Assembly (NCBI RefSeq): GCF_023283765.1
Contig: NZ_JAKILG010000004.1
Span: forward strand, 1-64,000
DNA: 64,000 nucleotides
Direction of reading: 5' to 3'
From: Shewanella profunda
GTDB taxonomy: Bacteria > Pseudomonadota > Gammaproteobacteria > Enterobacterales > Shewanellaceae
Shown here: positions 48,183 through 57,557 of the stretch, piece after piece
Numbering within the stretch: the stretch's first letter is position 1
Layout of the letters: each line of letters begins with the position of its first letter
Program-made: the position numbers and the translations under genes
Notes under the pieces: generated by a model
What the model saw: only the letters and a program-made list of their open reading frames with translations
Databases searched by the model: none
What the model was told of the DNA's origin: nothing

Positions 48183-48716
48183 TCACAAATCACGAAGGTT
48201 GCGATAGATAGCCAAGACTCGGCTACCATAGTTTCTGGCTCGGATTTCGTCTTCCCAGGCGTGATAGCGGCCAACGCCAAGCTCCAAGTCATTTGGAGAT
48301 GACTGAATGGCTTCTGATAGCACCTCTGCCCCAACCATGACATTGGTCTCTGGGTCGAGAAGATCTGCTGGAGAAGAAACTCTATGACCATTCCAGCGGA
48401 TGCTCACTTGCATGAACCCGACATCAATGGCACGACCGTACTGCTGCTGAAACTCTGCGAGCTTAGCCTTTGCCTGATCTTCCGACTTGGCATAGAAAGG
48501 AAGCCCAGGAACGCGAAGCGTCCAAGGCCAAGGACTTATAGAGCCATTACCTCTCCCTGATGCAGATTCGGCCAATGCGACCGAATACACTAGAAGAGGG
48601 TCGAGGTTATATGCTTTCGCCGCTTTGTCGAAGATGGTTCCGCTCAGGTCAATAGCATTCGCTGTTGATGACAGGAGAGCCGCAGACAGAACCAGCGCCT
48701 TGGCTTTGTTCTTCAT
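48183..48716 (-). CDS. lytic transglycosylase (SLT family)
   Basis: The 177-residue protein has a signal peptide (about 1-21, ending ANA). The SLT domain has 'YSVALAESASGRG' with the catalytic Glu, 'GFMQVSIRWNGHRV', 'DPETNVMVGAEVL' and 'GRYHAWE', the usual motif series. It opens peptidoglycan locally to let the transfer apparatus through. It lies between acr1 and acaD in one operon. The start shares a base with the acr1 stop. Confidence 0.88.
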   Translation of the reverse strand: MKNKAKALVLSAALLSSTANAIDLSGTIFDKAAKAYNLDPLLVYSVALAESASGRGNGSISPWPWTLRVPGLPFYAKSEDQAKAKLAEFQQQYGRAIDVGFMQVSIRWNGHRVSSPADLLDPETNVMVGAEVLSEAIQSSPNDLELGVGRYHAWEDEIRARNYGSRVLAIYRNLRDL

Positions 48717-48988
48717 CAGCTTGCCTCCTTATGTCTGAGGGGTATTTCGTGTTCTTCGTCATACCGCTCCGGCCAAATCTCAGACGGCTTCATACCCAAA
48801 GCTGTCGCTATCTCATGTTCCCAGCGTGGACTGGGCTTGTAGAGTGCCGTAGACACCACCTGCCGAGATGTTTTGTGTTTTCTGCCCAATGCGGCCAGAG
48901 AAAGTCCCTGGATCTTGAGTTTGTACTTGATCCACTCACGTTTCTTCTCTGGGTCGCTTGGGATGTCTATCACTGGGCATTTATCCAT
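48716..48988 (-). CDS. acr1: Ner/Nlp-type repressor Acr1
   Basis: The 90-residue protein matches Ner-like DNA-binding proteins: 'REWIKYKLKIQGLSLAALGR' and 'RQVVSTALYKPSPRWEHEIA' form the helix-turn-helix, followed by 'PSEIWPERYD'. In IncC plasmids Acr1 represses the operon that carries acaDC. It is the first gene of that operon. Repeated AGTGCG words upstream (49029-49275) are candidate operators. Confidence 0.87.
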   Translation of the reverse strand: MDKCPVIDIPSDPEKKREWIKYKLKIQGLSLAALGRKHKTSRQVVSTALYKPSPRWEHEIATALGMKPSEIWPERYDEEHEIPLRHKEAS

Positions 48989-49559
48989 TGTTTGCCACCC
49001 TTAAACTGCGTTGTTACCCATACAAAAAGTGCGTTATTCAATGAACGCTTTTAGAGTTCTTCTATTGTCACAAACTGACATATTTTGCGCTCTTATAAGC
49101 CCAAATATTGATGCTGTCAACAATAAAAAACCTTTAAAAACATACACTTAACTTTGTACTGACGGAACAAAGTTACAATACTGTTAGGAATCAATGGGAT
49201 ACAGAATTTTTTTTGATTGAAATAGAAAGTGCGCCAAAGGAATGGCGAAAATAGCGCACTGGAAGTGCGTTATTTTGAGATAATTAATAGCGTTAAGGTA
49301 TAAGTGATTTTAGGGATACAGCGAGGGCTGAAATTGCGAATACAGCAAGAGCTGAGGAGGGTAGGGTAAGCAAAGGCACGCCCTAACCACACAAGAATGA
49401 AGGTGTTTACAGAAAGAGATTTTTGGGAAAGAGAACTCTGCGGTGTTGCAGATGGGGACCAAAGCGTTAGCAATGGCCTATTCCATAGTGTATGCGATCT
49501 GTTTGACATGTTCAACTATGTAATGCTTTGTCAACAAATGCCTTATTCCGTAAGGTCTA
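48989..49559. promoter_or_regulatory. acr1-acaDC control region
   Basis: About 570 bp, A/T-rich. It contains AGTGCG-type words at 49029, 49229, 49253 (inverted) and 49264, two of them within AGTGCGTTATT. Open stretches on the minus strand (for example 49270-49515) lack ribosome sites and coding character. It probably holds the acr1 promoter, which is repressed by Acr1 and Acr2. Confidence 0.55.
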
Positions 49560-49577
49560 ACTTTCACATGTGAAAGT
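49560..49577. repeat. 18-bp palindrome, site 9
   Basis: A perfect copy, 127 bp before the eexC-like gene. Confidence 0.75.
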
Positions 49578-49643
49578 TAGTGGGCAAATTCTAATCATAA
49601 AATTTGCTAAAGGAATACTTATTCAACAACAATTAGTCAAAAA

Positions 49644-49678
49644 TTTCACAGTTGCATTTTTTGATGCCGTGGTAAACT
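49644..49678. promoter_or_regulatory. type-2 dispersed operator ahead of the eexC-like gene
   Basis: TTTCACAGTTGCATTTTTTG then ATGCCGTGGTA is nearly the same as the site before the related gene at 26717. Confidence 0.6.
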
Positions 49679-49703
49679 GGAGGTAAAGAGTAAGGAGATT
49701 GGT

Positions 49704-50066
49704 ATGAAATATGTAGTCAATATTCTGCTGTTGGGAATGGTGCTTCTTGGAATAGCCATGATGACTGATACGCCTTGGGGGCTTGGTGTGGCACTGGCAC
49801 CATTTGCCGTTTGGGGGGCTCGCTTCCTATTCCTAGTTCACAGAAGTCTTTGGGCTGCTGTTATCTTTTGGGGAGGGATAGCCTACTTCCAGTGGCAAGT
49901 TGCTTTGCTGGTCGGCGCTCTTTTTGGGGTGACATGGTTTATCCGCGCCGCTCGGTTAGCATATAAAGAGGCTCCGCATACTCGGCGAAGAAAGAAACGC
50001 GCTGGTGGACTTCAAAATTCCTATGACTTTGACCAGCGCTATCATATTGGTGCTGGAGACGAATAA
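49704..50066 (+). CDS. eexC: small inner-membrane protein, probable entry-exclusion protein EexC
   Basis: The 120-residue protein has three hydrophobic segments in the first 85 residues and a basic tail ('RRRKKRAGG') ending in a polar segment. It is convergent with traG, where entry-exclusion genes of IncC and SXT-type elements are found. Such proteins sit in the recipient's inner membrane and block transfer by recognising the donor TraG. AAGGAG precedes the ATG. A related gene lies at 26717. The call depends on location and membrane layout. Confidence 0.6.
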   Translation: MKYVVNILLLGMVLLGIAMMTDTPWGLGVALAPFAVWGARFLFLVHRSLWAAVIFWGGIAYFQWQVALLVGALFGVTWFIRAARLAYKEAPHTRRRKKRAGGLQNSYDFDQRYHIGAGDE

Positions 50067-50090
50067 GGGGGCATGATAGCCCCCTTATTC
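50067..50090. terminator. bidirectional terminator between eexC and traG
   Basis: AAGGGGGC-ATGATA-GCCCCCTT, a perfect eight-pair stem with flanking A/T, serves both convergent genes. Confidence 0.8.
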
Positions 50091-50102
50091 TTTGGTTAAT
50101 TT

Positions 50103-53100
50103 TTAGAACCGCTGATTTGCGATGTTGTACCCCCTGATAGCAGTCAAATAGCTACCCGAGCGATCTCCTGCTCCCGTTGAGTTCTGCAAGACGTTAACCA
50201 GCTTGTCTGTAAACTCCTCGTTTTGCTGAGATAAGACTGGCTGGCCCCCTTGCATCATCGGTGAACCATCTGGATTTCTCTCTGCATATTCCATTTTTAA
50301 GTTCTGAACAGCTTGGTTCATGCGTCCTTCATTTGTATCAAAGGACTCAGCATAAACAGCGGCTTGTGAATCTGTCAGCCCATAACGGCTTTGAGCAATA
50401 GACTGCATCGTCTCTTTGTACTCATCACCGTATTGGTTCATAAACTGCTGCGCAGCACCGCTACCAGCTTCTGAGGCAGAGGCAAGAGCTGCCGCATAGA
50501 AAGCACCTCGCTCTTCAAGGTTCATCCCTTTGGCCGCTTCTGACAAGTCAGATTTTCCTGTAAGCCATTCTTTCGCTGCGTCATATCCACTTGCAGCAGC
50601 TCCCATGACATTGCGCCCAAGTTTAGCCATTCCAACCAACGCATCACCGGCCCAGCCAAATTCTTCTTGGACAGCTTGATCGCCGCGTTGAGTGGCTGCT
50701 ATGAATTGGTCCCGCTGCTCAGGGGTCATGGTTCTCATTTGATCCATTGCTTTTGAAAACGCATCGGCACCAGCTTGACTCCCTGCGACAAGGGCTCCAC
50801 CGGCTTGTTCTGCTCTTCGTCCTATCCAGTCAGATGAGTTATCCCAAGCCCCCCATCCTGACGCGCTCCAAGACATATCAGGGAGTGAGTTCATTAAGTT
50901 ATCTTGAGCTTTTTTCAGTTCTGGAGCTGATACGGCCCTTTCTGTTTGCTGAGCTTTATCGTTGAGAGCTGTTAGCCCAGTTGCGTTTTCGTTTTGTACA
51001 ATAGGACTATTTGTTGGTAATTGCCCAGCTTCTGTCGCAGGATCTGTACCAGCAGTGCCCGAAACATTATCACGGAACCCAGGGGCAATATTCGGACCAC
51101 TTCCCACCGCCCCTTGAACCTGCCCGGTTACGCCTGAGACATTTGGACCACTCAATCCCTGTTGGCTATAAGCGTCACCACTAAATGCACTGTTTCTACC
51201 CGAAGCGGTGTTAATAGCTTGAAGTGCAGCTTGATACCCTCCAAGCTCTTTACCTGGCTCGTAGTTTTTAGAGTTGGTCATTGCTGTCATTCGTGCTGCC
51301 GCTTGAGCAACTTGAGGAGACATGCCGTATGCCTGGTATCTTTGTTGTAAGGATGCCGCTTCATCTTTTACCGATTGTGGCGCGGCACTACGGAAGTAAT
51401 CGTTAAGTTGATTCATAGCCTCAGGAGTTTGGGCTACAGCACCGCCAAGAGTTTTAAAATCTGTATTGGTCATTGAGCCCATTTGACTTTGAAGTTGACT
51501 CATAGTGGTAAAGGAATCTGATGCAGAAACGAGTTCTGACGCAGATTTAGATAAATTTTGAGATAAGGTATCTCCCCATGCCTGTTTAAATGATTCTCCC
51601 CCAGAACGACTGAATCCTTGAGCTAGTTGATTAGTTAACGCCTGGCTATCAGTTTGAGAGAAGCCCACGCCCTTCATAAATTGAGATACATCACTTGCAG
51701 ACCAGCTTGATGAGTCTTGGGCGGATGATTCTGTTGAGCCTTTGGCTTGAGCCTCAATATCGAAAAGATCCCCGCTGTCGTCGTCGTTGCCACCTTTTTT
51801 CTTCTCAGCCCCAGCCACAGGTACTAGCGAAGTGCTACTAGACTTAATACCAGCAGCGGCTTTCATAGCCGCTCTAGCTTTACCAACCATCGGCATAAGC
51901 ATTGATGCGGCTTCATCTACATCAAGAGTGCCCATCGCTTGCATGGCAAAGGCACCCTTTACAGCATCTGAGTGGCTGTCATCAACTTGGAACTTATCCA
52001 TGAAATTCTTGGCTTGTTGATTAACCAACTGACTTTGCGCTGAGTTCTGGGACGAGACGTTACGACCTATATTGGAAAGCCGAGAATACGCCTGTTCTTG
52101 ACTTACACCATCTGAGAATCCTCGCCCCAGGGTGCTTTGGAACGCCTCTGATTTCTGACTTTGTAAAGCCTGTGCAGAACTTACTCCTGACGCCAACGTG
52201 GAGCCAAGCGAAAACGTGCTGATCATGCTTTCTGCGCCATTTGCCATTGCTCCACTGAACTGGTTGTGATTGTACGCTGGCTGGCTTTGCATAACCGGAC
52301 CCTGCTTGAGCAGATCCGGCGTTTGCATCTTTTCGTCAACGTGGTCAGAACCACTGATTCTCGATGCCAAGCTGGTGAAGGCATAGGTGCTACCTGTGAC
52401 GATAAACAGCGAAATCACCGGAGTGGCCGCAGCTAACATGCCACCGGTTGCTATCCAGTGTTGTAGCACATCTCCAGTTGAAGACAGCGCGTACATGGAG
52501 TTGAGACCACTAGCACTGAGGCTAGACATCTCATTTGACGCTGCGGTATGAACAAACAGATTGATAATTGAGAGGACTGGCATCCATAACTGAATCCAGA
52601 GGATGGTTTGCACATATTTACCGGCTAACTGTAGGCCAAAGCTGCCCATCACGATAATAAAAGCAATAATCGGGGTGATGGCGTAGATGAAGCCCTCAAA
52701 GAACGTCAGCATCGGGCGGACGACGGTCATAAACATAGACTGCTCTGCGGCCCATTGCGTGTTTCGTTGTTGAATAGCTTGGTTAATCATCAACGCGGAA
52801 CCGTAGTCCTGGAGATCCTGATAGCGTCCTGCTGCGGCTTCGTAATATAGGGGCTCAAGAACGGCGGCTTTCAGGTAGTCGATGGATAAAGTGGTAGTCG
52901 CCCCCATCGCTTGAAGGGAGTCAGTTAGCTTAGTTATGGCGTTATCGCCAGTGGATGTGTCAATGCCCAGAAGATTGTTTAGAGCATCAACAACAACAGG
53001 GCTGCTTAGGTTTGCGGTCGCGGTGCTAATAGCCACCCATCCATCAGTGCATGTGTAGTCTGCACCATCAGGGTTTGAGGTGGACAAATAAAGCCGAGTT

Positions 53101-53732
53101 CCGTAGAGCTGTGAATTGAACCTCAAAGCAGAATCGGTAGAACGGTTCATTAACTCATCAAGGGACATCAGGTTGAGATCGACTTTAGTTAACGTGCATT
53201 CTCGGATGTAGTTATTCCAAGAGCGTCTAACATCAACGTAGCCACCGCCATTCGCTGAATTGAGCGCGGTAAACACTCCAGTGTCATAGGCTCGCCTTCT
53301 TACATCATTCAGCAATTTCAGTGTTTCGGAAAAATGACTTTCAGTGACATTCGGTACGATTACACCATATCCGGTTTCAAATAAATTGGTGATGGTGTAT
53401 CCCACGTTTGATATGACGCCGCCAGCGAAGCCTACACCAATAGGTACATTGGCAACGACTCTAACTTGTCCTGTGTATGCGTCCTCGATAGTCACCGTTG
53501 TTGTCGGGCCGAAGAAACAGGCATATAGAATCCAACCAACCAGAACTTGCTGGAGATTGATTTGTTTTGCACCTTGAAAAACGGATTGAATGCAGATCAT
53601 CAAGAACCCAAGAAGTAGGCCAATACTGACCATCTTCTCGAAGTCTCCGGTGCCGGTGATCATTGATACTGCAATTAGGATTTGCTCCAGAAAAGCAGAG
53701 TCACCGATAGAGTGGATTGAAAAAGCTCCCAT
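50103..53732 (-). CDS. traG: conjugation protein TraG (mating-pair stabilisation, exclusion specificity)
   Basis: The 1209-residue protein has several transmembrane segments in the first 470 residues (for example near 40-70, 340-380 and 400-420), then a long Gln/Ser/Ala-rich soluble region to the C-terminus. It is longer than the F-plasmid TraG (about 940). It stabilises mating pairs, and in IncC/SXT elements it also determines the exclusion type through an N-terminal periplasmic part. It lies 12 bp after traH in the traF-traH-traG order. Confidence 0.93.
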   Translation of the reverse strand: MGAFSIHSIGDSAFLEQILIAVSMITGTGDFEKMVSIGLLLGFLMICIQSVFQGAKQINLQQVLVGWILYACFFGPTTTVTIEDAYTGQVRVVANVPIGVGFAGGVISNVGYTITNLFETGYGVIVPNVTESHFSETLKLLNDVRRRAYDTGVFTALNSANGGGYVDVRRSWNNYIRECTLTKVDLNLMSLDELMNRSTDSALRFNSQLYGTRLYLSTSNPDGADYTCTDGWVAISTATANLSSPVVVDALNNLLGIDTSTGDNAITKLTDSLQAMGATTTLSIDYLKAAVLEPLYYEAAAGRYQDLQDYGSALMINQAIQQRNTQWAAEQSMFMTVVRPMLTFFEGFIYAITPIIAFIIVMGSFGLQLAGKYVQTILWIQLWMPVLSIINLFVHTAASNEMSSLSASGLNSMYALSSTGDVLQHWIATGGMLAAATPVISLFIVTGSTYAFTSLASRISGSDHVDEKMQTPDLLKQGPVMQSQPAYNHNQFSGAMANGAESMISTFSLGSTLASGVSSAQALQSQKSEAFQSTLGRGFSDGVSQEQAYSRLSNIGRNVSSQNSAQSQLVNQQAKNFMDKFQVDDSHSDAVKGAFAMQAMGTLDVDEAASMLMPMVGKARAAMKAAAGIKSSSTSLVPVAGAEKKKGGNDDDSGDLFDIEAQAKGSTESSAQDSSSWSASDVSQFMKGVGFSQTDSQALTNQLAQGFSRSGGESFKQAWGDTLSQNLSKSASELVSASDSFTTMSQLQSQMGSMTNTDFKTLGGAVAQTPEAMNQLNDYFRSAAPQSVKDEAASLQQRYQAYGMSPQVAQAAARMTAMTNSKNYEPGKELGGYQAALQAINTASGRNSAFSGDAYSQQGLSGPNVSGVTGQVQGAVGSGPNIAPGFRDNVSGTAGTDPATEAGQLPTNSPIVQNENATGLTALNDKAQQTERAVSAPELKKAQDNLMNSLPDMSWSASGWGAWDNSSDWIGRRAEQAGGALVAGSQAGADAFSKAMDQMRTMTPEQRDQFIAATQRGDQAVQEEFGWAGDALVGMAKLGRNVMGAAASGYDAAKEWLTGKSDLSEAAKGMNLEERGAFYAAALASASEAGSGAAQQFMNQYGDEYKETMQSIAQSRYGLTDSQAAVYAESFDTNEGRMNQAVQNLKMEYAERNPDGSPMMQGGQPVLSQQNEEFTDKLVNVLQNSTGAGDRSGSYLTAIRGYNIANQRF

Positions 53733-53744
53733 TCCAATTGCTCC

Positions 53745-55178
53745 TTAGTTCGTGCTAGGAGGATTGGACAAAGTTGCCAGCATGTATTTTTGCTTGCGGA
53801 TGTTGTCCAGTAGGTTGTTATATTTCTCAATCTGGCTTGCTAGATCGCCGTATTGAGAGGACAGGATTGTGTATTCAGCACGGATTTGCTGTTGCGATTG
53901 CGCGAGAAGCTCCAGAGCCTCTTTTTTGTAAGGCGATTTGCTATTAGCCATCGCAATACGAGCTGCACGGAAGAACTCTTCCGAGAAGCTATACATCATG
54001 GTTAGGGCTATCGCTCCTGATGACTCTGTTGCGAATAGGTTTGCGCCGTCTTGTGAAAGGACAGACAAGTTACGAACGATAGTGCCAATTCCCCCAGGGA
54101 GGTTAGAGACAAAGGCCTTTTCTGGGTCAGTTAAGGTCCCAGAGTTCGTTGCGTATTTGTAGATGACGCCAGGTGTAGAGCTGGTTCCCAGCAGCATGTC
54201 GGTGATCTGGTTCTTAATACCTTTGAGCACGACGGTTTTATTGCTGGTGCCAGCACTCAGGCAGTTGGTCGTGTCAGAATCACAGGAATAGATGTCAACA
54301 GAGCCACCTGAAATGAGGTCTGACAAGGTGATCTTGTTACCTGGCAGGGTTGTCAGAGGGGTGGTTTTCGCACCTGATCCGGTTGAGTTAGGGTCGTTTA
54401 CTAAATCACCAATGATGACTGTGCCAGTTAAAGACATGATCGCTTCAAGTAGGGTGTTATCCCCGTACTGGAACCAAGTGTTGGCGTTGTTGCTCTTGAG
54501 TTGCTTCCAGACGATATTTCCAATCATCTTGTTGTATTCGTCAGGCTTGTTGGCTTTCAGTTCTTCCAGAGGGCTCTTACCGCTAGTTTCCTGTTTAGAC
54601 CCGAAGAAGTCTTCATACAGGCCGGAAGTTGTCGCGGTGATAGAAGCATCAGTTTTGTGTTTAAGATCCATGCCACTGGTTAGGTCATTCACGAAACCTT
54701 GAGCGAGCTGGCAGGAGTTACCCAGATGTTGGTTGAGCGCTTGTACTTTCTTCTGGAAGTTCTCTATCCATTTTGCTCCGTCCGGAAAAACGTTGTCGAG
54801 AGCGAGCTGGAAGGCATAGCCTTTGGCGTTGGCTGCGACAGCTCGTAGGAGCTGGACAATTTGGTCCGCATTAATGAAGGAAAGCGAACCGCCGAACAGG
54901 TCCACACCACCACAACCGGCTTTCCACGATGGAGGGGCAAAGCTAACAAGGTTTTCATCGAAGATTCGGGTCTTAGCAGTGAACCGGCCACCAGCTAAAA
55001 CACCACGCCGTTGGCTTTCATAAACGCCAGGTGGTGTTGTGTTGCTCATTTCATTGAAGAGTTTGTCCATCTGAGACTGAAGGCCGTTAGCGGCTATCGC
55101 CCCTGTTGGTGCTATGAAGATACTGGCCGCCACACTCACGGCAAGCAGGCTCCTTTTTATTGTCTTGTGCGTGACCAT
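53745..55178 (-). CDS. traH: conjugation protein TraH
   Basis: The 477-residue protein has a signal peptide (about 1-28, ending AIA). The mature periplasmic domain includes 'LFNEMSNTTPPGVYESQRRG' near residue 38 and a helical, coiled-coil C-terminus. It is a pilus-assembly and mating-pair protein of F-type type IV secretion, and it follows traF by 1 bp. Its length matches F TraH (about 458). Confidence 0.92.
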   Translation of the reverse strand: MVTHKTIKRSLLAVSVAASIFIAPTGAIAANGLQSQMDKLFNEMSNTTPPGVYESQRRGVLAGGRFTAKTRIFDENLVSFAPPSWKAGCGGVDLFGGSLSFINADQIVQLLRAVAANAKGYAFQLALDNVFPDGAKWIENFQKKVQALNQHLGNSCQLAQGFVNDLTSGMDLKHKTDASITATTSGLYEDFFGSKQETSGKSPLEELKANKPDEYNKMIGNIVWKQLKSNNANTWFQYGDNTLLEAIMSLTGTVIIGDLVNDPNSTGSGAKTTPLTTLPGNKITLSDLISGGSVDIYSCDSDTTNCLSAGTSNKTVVLKGIKNQITDMLLGTSSTPGVIYKYATNSGTLTDPEKAFVSNLPGGIGTIVRNLSVLSQDGANLFATESSGAIALTMMYSFSEEFFRAARIAMANSKSPYKKEALELLAQSQQQIRAEYTILSSQYGDLASQIEKYNNLLDNIRKQKYMLATLSNPPSTN

Positions 55179-55179
55179 C

Positions 55180-56196
55180 TTAGTTCTCCTGTAATTTGTC
55201 GCGGATGTACTTCATGAGTTGTTCCGGTGGCACAAAGTTGTCTTTGTCACCGCTCGCTTGAGATAATTGTTTGAGATCAGCCCCCAGTTCTGGTGAGGCC
55301 AAGCGTTCGGCTATGTTGTTTTCTAGGTTGAGTACCGGGCGTGTACGGTTGAACTCTTCGTCTGTGACCCAGCCGTTGCGTTTTGCTGCGACCAAAATCC
55401 TGTGATTCAACTCAGGAAGAGACATTGGTCCTTGTCCTATAGGTGCGAACTGGCCGTCTGGAGAGGCGAGATAAACCGCTGGAAAAGTTACGATGCCAAG
55501 TTGTTTGGCATGACCTTCATCAGTCTTGTAATGGGGAAAAATCCCACTAGGGAGAGGTTTGCCGTCCATAGAAACTGGAATGATTGAGAAACCTTCTCCT
55601 TGTTCCAACATCTTGATGAGTGGTGCTTGTAAGTCACTGTAGTCATCGTCGGACTTGTAGAAGAAGAATATCCCTACACGGTCAGCTACGCTTTTGAGTA
55701 GCATGTTTTTGGCGTTACCAGCGTCACGGTCAACCTGTTGTGAGGCAAACGTGGCCGCAGGACGTCGAGTAATCTCATCCAGGAATGGATCTCCCACAAC
55801 TGCCAACTCAGTAGCATCGGAAAACTGCTCAGAGCGATCTATCGCAAATCGCTGCAAATAGAGAAACATCTTGACGTTTTCGACGGTAGGATTGTTCCAA
55901 GCTAGGTCTTTGTACTTGGGTAAGTTTTCCCGGAACCATTCCGCTGAGAACATTTCTGGGCCGCTCGGTAGTGGAGCAGCAGGTTTAGGCTGTGTAGGCT
56001 TCGCTTCTGCCACAGGCTTTGGTTTGGGTTTTTCAGGTTTTTTCTCTGGCTCTTTGGGCTCTTCCTTGTACCAGAACCAACCCTCTTCTTTTCGCTCATA
56101 GAAACCAGGTCTTGTGCCATCTTGAGCCCAAGCCTGGTGTGATGCCCCCAGCGTGAGCGCTGCGAGGAGCAGTAAATTCAAAGGTGATTTTTTCAT
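55180..56196 (-). CDS. traF: conjugation protein TraF
   Basis: The 338-residue protein has a signal peptide (MKKSPLNLLLL start, ending AWA) and a Pro/Lys-rich linker (about residues 40-80). The thioredoxin-like domain has no CXXC pair in the expected 'FFYKSDDDYSDLQAPLIK' segment, as is usual for TraF. It helps assemble the transfer pilus. The start at 56196 gives a proper signal. The AcaCD-like site at 56268 lies 72 bp upstream and fits transfer activation. Confidence 0.9.
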   Translation of the reverse strand: MKKSPLNLLLLAALTLGASHQAWAQDGTRPGFYERKEEGWFWYKEEPKEPEKKPEKPKPKPVAEAKPTQPKPAAPLPSGPEMFSAEWFRENLPKYKDLAWNNPTVENVKMFLYLQRFAIDRSEQFSDATELAVVGDPFLDEITRRPAATFASQQVDRDAGNAKNMLLKSVADRVGIFFFYKSDDDYSDLQAPLIKMLEQGEGFSIIPVSMDGKPLPSGIFPHYKTDEGHAKQLGIVTFPAVYLASPDGQFAPIGQGPMSLPELNHRILVAAKRNGWVTDEEFNRTRPVLNLENNIAERLASPELGADLKQLSQASGDKDNFVPPEQLMKYIRDKLQEN

Positions 56197-56267
56197 AGTC
56201 TCACGCACGTATTTTCCCATGCTCGATATGGTAGAGGCGGGAGGCGTGAAATTAGGCAGGTGTAAGC

Positions 56268-56280
56268 GCCCATTTAGGGC
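56268..56280. promoter_or_regulatory. candidate AcaCD activation site ahead of traF
   Basis: GCCCATTTAGGGC, 72 bp before the traF start, flanked by GC-rich arms that extend the palindrome (AGCGCCC...GGGCGCT). Confidence 0.6.
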
Positions 56281-56302
56281 GCTTAGAGCGTTTTATTTGT
56301 CA

Positions 56303-56320
56303 ACTTTCACATGTGAAAGA
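56303..56320. repeat. 18-bp palindrome, site 10 (one mismatch)
   Basis: ACTTTCACATGTGAAAGA lies between the helicase stop and traF, 23 bp from the AcaCD-like site. Confidence 0.7.
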
Positions 56321-56330
56321 ATTGACCAAA

Positions 56331-57557
56331 CTATTTGGTTGTGTCCTCTTCAACTTCTGTCGCTTCTGCGGCCATCTTCATCTGCTTCTCCACCATGCGT
56401 TTTTGGGTGATGTAGCGGATAACCATCTCGACGGCGCTGTTCAAAGCGAGGATTCGCATCGCTCTGGTGGATGCGACGTAGAGCAGGTTTATTTCATCGT
56501 CACGGGCCATTGGGTCGAGCTCTGGGTCCAGGACATCCGGAAAGTCGTCATAGAGCTGAACAAAGTCCCACTCCAGCCCCTTGCACCGATGAGCTGTTGA
56601 GACCGTAATGTCAGCCCCAAACTCTTCTTTGACTGTATTGCGTCGTAGAGTAGTGAGTCGCTCAGGGATTTCATCGTAGCTGTTTATGATCTTGACAGCC
56701 CTCATCATCTCAGGGTCTTTGGTCGCTTTCGCTACTTCTTGATACTCGAAGTAGTCTTCATACTCATCAAGCAGTTTCTTATTCTTTACCCGGTCTGGCT
56801 CTGCCATCGAAAACCAGTACAAATCCTGGAGCTCATTGATCTGGTAAGCGTCGATTCCACCGACCCAGAAAACCTGCGCTCCGGATTCGGTCGCAGAGAG
56901 CGCCGTCTCTATAACCCCCATGACAGTTCGGTGAAGTATTGCGCGATGGCCCACATCACCTGGTAAAAACATGACTACCTGATCTGCTGGTCCCCGGCCA
57001 ACAACAGGTCGTGTTTCACCTTTGAGTTCAAGAAGGGCGTTTGCCACCAGGGAAACGTTAGGGCCAAAGCGGAAGCTATGAGTGAGATAGAGTTGGTCGG
57101 CGTTCATGAGCTCTTTGCTATCAAGGGCGTTGTTTGCGCCTCTGAACCTATAGATCTGCTGGTGGCGATCTCCAACCAGGATTACCTTGCAGTTCTGCTG
57201 TAGGACGATGCTACTTGTTACGGGGTTAGCGTCTTGTGCCTCATCAAAAAGAATGGTGGTGTACCGGCGAGACAGATTCGGCATCCCGAGCTGATACTGT
57301 TTGAGGTAGCAGTCGTGTACGGTCGGGAACGGATCTTGAACGTTTGTCATCCGTTTCCATATGAGCTCAGCACCTTCGACCACCTGGATTTGGTATCTCT
57401 CCTGTTTGGACGTAAGCACTTTACCCGTATCGGCGCGAGCAAAATGCGTATAAAGAATCCGCATGTCTGCACTGCACATAAAGGCGTTGAGCGTATCGAG
57501 AATATCTTTGGCAAACGTCCAGTTCTTGGTATTGGGGTTTGAGGGCCAATGATGCAA
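56331..57557 (-). pseudogene. UvrD/F-box-type helicase, N-terminus missing
   Basis: The remaining 408 codons have motif II 'ILFDEAQDANP' (near residue 105), motif III 'VILVGDRHQQIYRFRGA', 'STAHRCKGLEWDFVQL' (motif V) and 'NLLYVASTRA' (motif VI). The Walker A (motif I) and about 100-150 preceding residues are absent. The frame is closed by a stop just upstream of the TTG at 57557. The joint with the next operon lies near 57545-57560. IncC backbones carry a helicase upstream of traF, so this is probably that gene, truncated when the island was inserted. It cannot hydrolyse ATP normally. Confidence 0.8.

Noticed and set aside
49270..49515. 81-codon minus-strand open frame in the acr1 leader
   Set aside because: Low-complexity composition, no Shine-Dalgarno, and it lies in a likely control region.
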